From a bacterium (GTDB lineage Bacteria; Bacillota; Bacilli; Lactobacillales; Streptococcaceae), in contig CAJNBX010000008.1 in NCBI GenBank assembly GCA_905221115.1, positions 1-64,000 of the forward strand: a stretch of DNA of 64,000 nucleotides. The letters run 5' to 3'. The notes under the pieces are model-generated. The model saw nothing but the letters and a program-made list of their open reading frames with translations. It was not told where the DNA came from and ran no database searches. The translations under genes and the position numbers were made by a program. Positions 57,581 through 64,000 of this stretch are shown here, piece by piece (position 1 is the stretch's first letter; the number at the start of each line of letters is the position of its first letter).

Positions 57581-60253
57581 CTAAATACTTTCATCAATTA
57601 AAGAAAGTAACTCAGTATATCTCCTAAAAATTTCAGTGTCTTGTAGACCAGCTTCTTTTGCTTGTTGATATTTAACAATCAGATTCCCAGATATATTTTC
57701 TTTTTCATCTGAAATATTCCAACCTTTGATAGCATATACTGCCAATCTTTCTAATAAACACTCCAAGACATCTACTAGAATTTTTTCATTCACTTGGCTA
57801 CTTATACTCTCGCCACCAATGCGATAATTATATAGTGCTTTATGAATGTAGGTACTACGTGAAGATTTTGCGAACAATTTATAATTGGTTCGACTATCTT
57901 CAATAATTTTCCCTTTTGGAAACGCAATATTATTAAATAGGTTTTGACTAAAAAGAATACCCCAACTCGTTGTAAAAGCATAATCGCATCGTTCCAACAA
58001 AGGGAGTTTATTAATCAATTCTTCCCCTTCATAGTTCTCTTCATAATAGTCATCCCCTACATGTATTAAATAATGGTTTTCTTTAACATCAAATCGGTTA
58101 TAGTTTGAAACAACGATTTCAGAATCATTATCTAGAGCGGCTTGATACATATCTTCAATATATGTTGGTTCAACCCAATCATCTGAATCTATAAAAGTAA
58201 GAAATTTCCCTTTTGCACGAGCTATGCCATAATTTCGTGCATCAGATAGGCCTCCGTTTTCTTTTTCAAAATAGTGAAATCTGCTATCTCTAGCAACATA
58301 TTCTTGACAAATCTCTCCGGATGCATCTGGTGAACCATCGTTTATTAATAAAACTTCTATGTTTGAATAGGTTTGATGTTCAATGCTATCTAAACACATT
58401 CGAAGATAAGTTTCTACTTTATAAATTGGCACTACAATACTAATCAAAGGTTGAGAGTACGTTACAGTACCTATTTTTTCTAAAACAGAGGACTCATAAG
58501 ATTTCAACATTTGAGAGTTAGGAAATTGTTTTAGCCTCAACTCTATTAAATATCTCAGATACTCTACATAAAAATAAATTGATACTCCGTGTTCCCTAGC
58601 CTGTTTTAATATTTTGTAATGAACTTCTAAATCTTGTAATGCACATATTTCATCCATTTTTTGAGTAATAGACGTATCATTTTTTCTATATATATAAACA
58701 TATTCCCTCATATATATGATACTGTTCATTCTCAAATATAATCTATAGAAAAAATCCATATCTTCTGCATATTTAAGCGATTCATCAAAAAATAAATTAT
58801 CAACCAAATCTACTTTAAAAAGTTTAAATCCTACACAATGAAAATCTTGTACTAAGTGAATTAATTTGGGATAAATCTCTAAAAAATCATTTTTAGTTAG
58901 TTTCTCGAAATTAAGAATTTCATCTTCTTCCTTTGAGAACGGTGGTTTTAGATAAAACACTCCATCTTCCCCATAAATTTTATGGGAGGCTACTGCAATA
59001 TCTGCGTTTTTTTGCTTTATATTATAATAAAGTAATTCCAGATAATTTTCGTCAATCCAATCATCCGAATCTACAAAAGTAATATAATTACCTTTTACAT
59101 TTTTCAGACCTAAATTACGTGCTGAAGATACTCCGCCATTCTCTTTTTCGAAATAGCGAATTCGAGAATCTTTTTCTATATATTCTTTACAAATCGTTGC
59201 AGAATCGTCCACTGATCCATCATTAATAAGAAGAACTTCAAAATTTTTATAACTTTGATTAATAATACTATCCAAACACTGACGTAAATACCGTCCAGAA
59301 TTATAAATAGGAACGATAATACTAATTAATTCTTTAGGATCTCCCATATCACTATAAGATTCATCAAATAAAAATGGATACTCCTCTCGTTCCGCCAACT
59401 CCAATTTTCTACGAATCTGAGATGCTTCATCTAGAAATTGGTGCTCCTCGAGCTGGTCTAGATTTCTCTTCAAAACATAACGATACATATTAAAAGAAAG
59501 ACCGATATCGATACCATCAATATCCTTAGTAAATTTTATTCTTTCTTCTAATGCATCAATATAATCTAAATGTTTTAAAGAAAATACACTCGACATTCCA
59601 GTATTATTGATACGATATACATACGAATCTACGTTAAAGGTGTATATACTACGAGCCTTCAAATACAACTTCCATATAATAAATTGATCCTCTGCATATT
59701 TTCCATAGGGAAAGCGTAGCTCACTGAATAACTCACGTTTAAATAATTTTCCCCAAGCGGTAGAAAAATTTAAAAAGGGAACATCAAACATGGAATCTAG
59801 GTGTTGAATAGCTTGAGCACTCGTAAATGATACCAGAGAATCACTAGAAAAGTAATCCTGGTATAGCCAAAAAGTTCCATTCTCAAAACGAGAGAATCCT
59901 CCTATCGTGATATCAGCATTAGTCAATCTACTCGCCAAAAACAAATTCTCAAGATGTTTTTCATTTACAAAATCATCCGAATCAATAAAAGTCAGGTACT
60001 CTCCCTGAGCCCTTTCTATTCCGTAATTACGAGCATCAGATAATCCCCCATTCTCCTTTTCAAAATAGTGGAAGCGCCTGTCACGTTCTGCAAACTCTTG
60101 ACAGATAACTCCTGAACTATCTGTTGAGCCATCATTTACCATCAGAACTTCAAAATCCTTATAAGTTTGCGATAGGACACTATCCAAACACGACCTTAGA
60201 TAATTCTCTACATTATATACTGGTATTATGATTGATATTTTTTCTGTTTTCAA
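57581..60253 (-). CDS. Triple-domain family 2 glycosyltransferase
   Basis: An 890-aa protein made of three complete GT2 units: residues about 5-300, 308-600 and 603-890. Each unit has its own ISI(I/V)VP(V/I)Y start, NDGS and DSDD motif (LTFIDSDDFVNEKH, ITFVDSDDWIDENY and LTFIDSDDWVEPTY). There is no stop or frameshift at the joints, so it is one fused chain. It may add several sugars in turn to the SRR adhesin glycan. The start is TTG 60253 after GAGATATGAA. No membrane segment is seen. Confidence 0.85.
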   Translation of the reverse strand: MKTEKISIIIPVYNVENYLRSCLDSVLSQTYKDFEVLMVNDGSTDSSGVICQEFAERDRRFHYFEKENGGLSDARNYGIERAQGEYLTFIDSDDFVNEKHLENLFLASRLTNADITIGGFSRFENGTFWLYQDYFSSDSLVSFTSAQAIQHLDSMFDVPFLNFSTAWGKLFKRELFSELRFPYGKYAEDQFIIWKLYLKARSIYTFNVDSYVYRINNTGMSSVFSLKHLDYIDALEERIKFTKDIDGIDIGLSFNMYRYVLKRNLDQLEEHQFLDEASQIRRKLELAEREEYPFLFDESYSDMGDPKELISIIVPIYNSGRYLRQCLDSIINQSYKNFEVLLINDGSVDDSATICKEYIEKDSRIRYFEKENGGVSSARNLGLKNVKGNYITFVDSDDWIDENYLELLYYNIKQKNADIAVASHKIYGEDGVFYLKPPFSKEEDEILNFEKLTKNDFLEIYPKLIHLVQDFHCVGFKLFKVDLVDNLFFDESLKYAEDMDFFYRLYLRMNSIIYMREYVYIYRKNDTSITQKMDEICALQDLEVHYKILKQAREHGVSIYFYVEYLRYLIELRLKQFPNSQMLKSYESSVLEKIGTVTYSQPLISIVVPIYKVETYLRMCLDSIEHQTYSNIEVLLINDGSPDASGEICQEYVARDSRFHYFEKENGGLSDARNYGIARAKGKFLTFIDSDDWVEPTYIEDMYQAALDNDSEIVVSNYNRFDVKENHYLIHVGDDYYEENYEGEELINKLPLLERCDYAFTTSWGILFSQNLFNNIAFPKGKIIEDSRTNYKLFAKSSRSTYIHKALYNYRIGGESISSQVNEKILVDVLECLLERLAVYAIKGWNISDEKENISGNLIVKYQQAKEAGLQDTEIFRRYTELLSLIDESI

Positions 60254-60542
60254 TTCATATCTCGCTTTCTTGCTATTCCTCTTTAAAACTATTAATATTC
60301 ATCCAGATTCTTTTCTTTTTGTTTAACTATATTTAGCAACCACAATTGATTCTCTTTTTTTGTATAGACTACTGTATCGAACATATTCTATACTGTTCCC
60401 ATATTATATTTCATCCACTTTAATAAACTGATATGATGCTTTCTAGATTCTTAAAGTTCTGTTAATATTTTTGACTCATTTAAACATCTTCTTTGGTTAG
60501 ATACTATTCTACTAAAACATGTCCTAAGATCATCCCTAACTC
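60254..60542. other. 289-base gap between two glycosyltransferase genes
   Basis: AT-rich sequence without an open frame I can support. No clear terminator hairpin and no named repeat was found. It may hold the promoter for the triple GT2 gene or decayed coding sequence. Confidence 0.5.
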
Positions 60543-61418
60543 TTATTTCGAAGAAATAAATTTTAAGTTTTCTTTAATTCGTCTGTACGTTTCCGTATCA
60601 GACATTCCCCAAACTGCTCTCATATTATACTCATTTAATTCCAATAATCTTTGAAAATGTTTTAAATAACTAGAAGTATCATATCCTTTTAAAGATAATA
60701 AAGCAATTCTTTCTAAAGTTACTCTAATCGAATCCTCAATACTATTAATCGTTGGAGAATTTGAAATGCTGCCTTCACGTTGCCTATAACAATAATTATC
60801 TTTATGAAAATATACAATCTTATACGAAAGAGCATAAACTTTATAGATTAAAGCTGTATCCTCTGATGTTATTCCTTTTGCAAAACGCAACTCTTCAAAT
60901 AAATATTTTTTATACAATTTCCCCCAAGCTGTGGTTAAGAAAAAGTCTCCGCCTTCAATTTCAAAATAATGTTCTAATAAATGCTTACTATCATATTCTT
61001 TTTCATAAGGTTCAAAAACATGTTTATAGAATGTTACATTACTGTCCTGAAAACGAAAATAGTTACATATAGAAACATCTGCATTATAGTACTGTAATTT
61101 ACTATATAGTTCTTCGATATAAGTTTCAGTCACCCAATCATCAGAATCAACAAACGTAAGATATTCCCCCTGCGCCTGTTCAATTCCATAATTTCGTGCA
61201 TCCGAAAGACCACCATTTTCTTTTTCAAAATAACGAATACGCGCATCTTTGTCAGCGTATTCTTGACAAATTAGACCTGAGCTATCTGTCGAACCATCAT
61301 TTACAAGGATAACTTCATAATTGCTAAAAGTCTGCTCTAGAATGCTATCCAAGCATTGTTTGAGATATTCTTCGACATTGTAAACCGGCACAATAATACT
61401 GATTAATTGATTTTCCAT
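60543..61418 (-). CDS. Family 2 glycosyltransferase
   Basis: A 291-aa GT2 enzyme: MENQLISIIVPVYNVEEYL, then LVNDGSTDSSG and YLTFVDSDDWVTETY. The C-terminal part is helical and has no membrane anchor. Its sequence around KENGGLSDARNYGIE is nearly the same as in the first and third units of the triple GT2 protein, which suggests recent duplication or gene conversion. Its likely job is one step of adhesin glycan extension. It starts four bases before the preceding gene's stop region at 61422. Confidence 0.88.
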   Translation of the reverse strand: MENQLISIIVPVYNVEEYLKQCLDSILEQTFSNYEVILVNDGSTDSSGLICQEYADKDARIRYFEKENGGLSDARNYGIEQAQGEYLTFVDSDDWVTETYIEELYSKLQYYNADVSICNYFRFQDSNVTFYKHVFEPYEKEYDSKHLLEHYFEIEGGDFFLTTAWGKLYKKYLFEELRFAKGITSEDTALIYKVYALSYKIVYFHKDNYCYRQREGSISNSPTINSIEDSIRVTLERIALLSLKGYDTSSYLKHFQRLLELNEYNMRAVWGMSDTETYRRIKENLKFISSK

Positions 61419-61421
61419 ATT

Positions 61422-62330
61422 TCACTCTTTTTTATCTTTCAAAAACAGGTAATTCCCATTCTCAGCATGCTCCAACTTTTCGCGCACTGTTGCTTCCTCT
61501 TTGACAAATTCGGTCCCCTCTAACATGGATAAATTTCGCCTTAGAGCAAATTGATACTGATTAAAGGCTAATTCCATCGGATATTCTAGCTCAGGCATCT
61601 TTATCAAGGTTTCAATACGTTCCTCAAGCGCATCTATAAAATCTAAATGAGATAAGTTATAGTTCTGAGTCAGCCCTTTAAAATTGATTCTGTAGGCATA
61701 AATATCTGAATCATACCGAGTCATCTTTTCACTTGCTAGATAAAGTTTCCACATAATGAACTGGTCTTCTGCATATTTCCCCCTAGGAAAGCGAATTTCA
61801 TCAAATAAATGCTTTTTGAATAGTTTCCCCCAAACTGCAGAATAGCGAAGCAGGGTATAATCCTCCATGCTATCCATGCCTTGTATAGCATCTCTAGCAC
61901 TAAGCGGAGACAGTAGTTCGTCTTCTTTTGGTCTTGGATAAAAATAAAACATACCTTCTTCAAAACGACAAAATGAGCCCACGACAATATCTGCTTCAGT
62001 TAGTTGACTTGCATAATATAGATTTTCAATACTCTTCTCAAACATAAAGTCATCTGGATCACAGAAAAAGATATAATCACCCGTCGCAATATCCAATCCT
62101 GCATTTCGAGCATCCGACTGTCCACCATTTTCTTTATCAATATAGATAAAACGCGGATCATCTTTTGTCAAGTCTTTTGCAATTCTTATACTATCGTCTA
62201 AGCTACCATCATTTACAATAATAATTTCCAAATTACTATAAGTTTGCGATAAAATATTATGAATACAATGTGCTATATATTCTTCAACATTATAGACAGG
62301 GATAATAATTGATATTAATGGAAAATTCAT
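61422..62330 (-). CDS. Family 2 glycosyltransferase
   Basis: A 302-aa GT2 enzyme with NFPLISIIIPVYNVEEYIA, IVNDGSLDDSI and YIFFCDPDDFMFEKS. The usual DSDD is DPDD here, still leaving two acidic residues to bind metal. I chose ATG 62330, about seven bases after GAGGAAGG; a GTG five codons upstream (62345) overlaps the preceding gene's stop. Its C-terminal half resembles the first unit of the triple GT2 protein (PRGKYAEDQFIMWKLYL). Confidence 0.87.
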   Translation of the reverse strand: MNFPLISIIIPVYNVEEYIAHCIHNILSQTYSNLEIIIVNDGSLDDSIRIAKDLTKDDPRFIYIDKENGGQSDARNAGLDIATGDYIFFCDPDDFMFEKSIENLYYASQLTEADIVVGSFCRFEEGMFYFYPRPKEDELLSPLSARDAIQGMDSMEDYTLLRYSAVWGKLFKKHLFDEIRFPRGKYAEDQFIMWKLYLASEKMTRYDSDIYAYRINFKGLTQNYNLSHLDFIDALEERIETLIKMPELEYPMELAFNQYQFALRRNLSMLEGTEFVKEEATVREKLEHAENGNYLFLKDKKE

Positions 62331-62344
62331 ATATACCTTCCTCA

Positions 62345-64000
62345 CTATTTAGATAAATCCTCAACAACTTGCTGATTGTAATCTTCATCTTCAATCAGTT
62401 CAATTTCTTGATCAGAATAATATTCGGCAGTATGCTTATGTTGTAACTGCACCCTAGTTTCCGCTCCCATCTTCATCCATTCATACTCCGAATCAATATG
62501 CCCAAGATCTAAAGCACGATATCCTAATTGAGATAATTGATATACTAAGACCTTGGCAGTTGGTCCTAACATCAATAAAATCAAGCGTTCCTCTACATGC
62601 TCTAAAATCTTTTCTCTAATTTCCTTGATTTTAGAAAAAGCATTATGAGAGGGACAAGTAATACGCTTAATAGAGTTAGCCTTATCAAATAAATCATTCC
62701 CAACACCTGATCGCGAAGTTACCCCTTCTACAATTAGTAAGTCTTTCCCTTCAAACAACTGTTTCATTTTCTCAAATTGTTCAAAGGCACGACTCCTATC
62801 TTTATTGTAAATATAAGGCCTTGATATAAAGGCTGATCCATACTTCTGTGATTGACAGTATTCTCTAAAAAATGGTGCAAAAGCATCTAATTCCCTCTTC
62901 CAGAATGTCTCAGAGTTATGATCTTGAGGAAAATTTCCTGTAAAAGCTTCAAAAACTTCTGGCATACAAATTAATATATCTTCATTACTTGCATTCAATA
63001 AAATGTCCTTCATACTATTAGATAACTCTTCATTATACTCTTGGAATCCTATATCATAACCATTCATAATATGAATCTCTCCATCTCCAAAACGAATAAG
63101 AGATTGTTCTGTTTCCAATAGTTGATCCAAGGTTTCATCTATAGACATGACCGAAATATCAAATAATTCTTCTTGTTTAAATGTTTGACGAAATTTATCG
63201 GCTCCAATTTCAGAGAATAAACGGATAGCATCTTCCATCTTTTCTAACTCTTGTCTTAGAAAAAGATATTGAGGCACATTCCCCTTATGAGTTGCATAAA
63301 ATGAAAAAATAGGCTTATTCATCTCACTCATTCTTTCCAAAATCGCCTCATTTATATCCCCATGATTGATATTCAGATAGGCATCCATATTTTCTAGTAG
63401 TTGATCAAAGGTAGCTGGGATACACTCCGGATGTAGATAAATATTATCTCTTTGGCCCAAGGCACTTAGCCATGGGCCGAACTCTGTATAAGCAGCTATA
63501 TGAAAGCGATGTTCTGGAAAGGTACTTGCTAAGTGTTCAATTCCTTCAAATTGTTCTGTTTCTGTTAATGTAAAGAAATCTAATCCCTGCTTTTCTTTTT
63601 GTAAAGAAAATTCCCCTATATGATGAGCTAAAACTTGGGAAAGTTCTAAATTATAAAAATCCCACCATTTTTCTCTATATCGGTACGATGTTGAGCTATT
63701 CCAAGGCTTTCTATAAGTTGTGTAATGGATAATAAGAGGACTATCCTCAATACAAAAATGTTCTTGCCAATTACTATAAAATGCTACGATATCATGACCA
63801 ACCTGAACATTAAATCGCTTATCCAACTCCAACCAATTATCCTGAAAAACAGAGTTCAATATCGTTTGATCTCCGTTAAAATGTTCCAATTCCCAATGTT
63901 CGCTTTTCTCACCTTCAGATAACTCTAAACATTTATCCGAAACAGATAAATCCTTCCATTGTAGATTATCAATGAGCATGACACCGGTATTAAAACTACC
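62345..64000 (-). CDS. GT8 plus GT-D (DUF1792) glycosyltransferase, N terminus beyond the window
   Basis: The frame stays open to the right edge. The last codons before the first ATG read GSFNTGV followed by MLIDNLQWKDL, the classic GT8 motif FNxGVxLID, so the true start lies outside. After a middle region (about 100-270 of the visible part) comes a DUF1792/GT-D domain with LIRFGDGEIHIMNG and LLIVEGVTSRSGVGND. GT8-DUF1792 fusions (GalT type) occur in SRR-adhesin glycosylation loci. The visible part has 551 residues plus the stop. Confidence 0.8.
   Translation of the reverse strand, partial: GSFNTGVMLIDNLQWKDLSVSDKCLELSEGEKSEHWELEHFNGDQTILNSVFQDNWLELDKRFNVQVGHDIVAFYSNWQEHFCIEDSPLIIHYTTYRKPWNSSTSYRYREKWWDFYNLELSQVLAHHIGEFSLQKEKQGLDFFTLTETEQFEGIEHLASTFPEHRFHIAAYTEFGPWLSALGQRDNIYLHPECIPATFDQLLENMDAYLNINHGDINEAILERMSEMNKPIFSFYATHKGNVPQYLFLRQELEKMEDAIRLFSEIGADKFRQTFKQEELFDISVMSIDETLDQLLETEQSLIRFGDGEIHIMNGYDIGFQEYNEELSNSMKDILLNASNEDILICMPEVFEAFTGNFPQDHNSETFWKRELDAFAPFFREYCQSQKYGSAFISRPYIYNKDRSRAFEQFEKMKQLFEGKDLLIVEGVTSRSGVGNDLFDKANSIKRITCPSHNAFSKIKEIREKILEHVEERLILLMLGPTAKVLVYQLSQLGYRALDLGHIDSEYEWMKMGAETRVQLQHKHTAEYYSDQEIELIEDEDYNQQVVEDLSK

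Noticed and set aside
57581-60253. Three separate GT2 genes joined by sequencing error
   Set aside because: The frame runs through both joints without any shift, and each joint has a sensible linker, so a true fusion is the simplest reading from this sequence.
57581-61418. A tandem-repeat or CRISPR-like array from the recurring KENGGLSDARNYG words
   Set aside because: The repeats are conserved GT2 motif regions about 900 bases apart inside coding sequence, not short spaced repeats.

Overview
The window looks like the chromosome of a mitis-group Streptococcus (S. mitis, S. oralis or S. pneumoniae relatives). The evidence is moderately AT-rich DNA, three BOX repeats, a RUP-like miniature element, an IS1381-like relic and gene orders I know from pneumococcus (scrK-scrA/scrB-scrR, mvaS-mvaA, phpP-stkP, rny-gmk-rpoZ-priA-fmt-rsmB, the yqeG-yqeH-yhbY-nadD-yqeK-rsfS run, and the SecA2/SecY2 glycoprotein export locus). 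The species cannot be fixed from sequence alone. No tRNA, rRNA, CRISPR array or replication origin was seen.

Layout. 1-690: 3' part and right end of an IS30-family element. 690-4020: metE-metF, methionine synthesis, with a perfect MtaR-type operator upstream. 4170-13500: an accessory stretch, all on the minus strand. It holds an orphan antitoxin with a toxin stub, a pyrimidine-dimer glycosylase plus a YbgA-like protein, an intact Fic protein next to a broken fic gene, a HigA-like regulator translationally coupled to a proteasome/HslV-like Ntn-hydrolase candidate, and a complete type I restriction system (hsdR-hsdM-hsdS). 13680-20400: a VTT membrane protein and the divergent sucrose locus (scrA and scrK on minus, scrB-scrR on plus). 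20430-24200: HMG-CoA reductase and synthase (mevalonate pathway entry) and a split ThrE exporter. 24290-34375: core operons for Ser/Thr phosphorylation control, rRNA methylation, initiator tRNA formylation, replication restart, RNA polymerase omega, GMP kinase and RNase Y. 34640-44670: an orphan YefM antitoxin, tRNA/ribosome/NAD genes, a CorA and a MscS protein, then SstT and a FUSC-type membrane protein on plus.

44820-64000 is the accessory Sec locus for export of a serine-rich repeat glycoprotein. On the minus strand the order is glycosyltransferases, secY2, asp1, asp2, asp3, secA2, gtfA, gtfB, asp4, asp5. GtfA/GtfB add the first GlcNAc to the adhesin, the upstream GT2 and GT8/GT-D enzymes extend the glycan, and SecA2/SecY2 with Asp1-5 export it. 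The adhesin gene itself is not in the window and probably lies beyond the right edge. A dead IS1381-like element, a RUP-like element and a terminator separate the glycan-extension genes from the secretion genes.

The most interesting items are: the Ntn-hydrolase/HigA-like pair next to hsdS, which has the layout of a toxin-antitoxin module but an unexpected first gene; a 133-bp element upstream of yhbY that can fold into nested helices with three hairpin arms; an 890-residue protein with three tandem GT2 domains; BOX elements sitting exactly on stop codons; and a StkP with three PASTA repeats and an extra polar tail.
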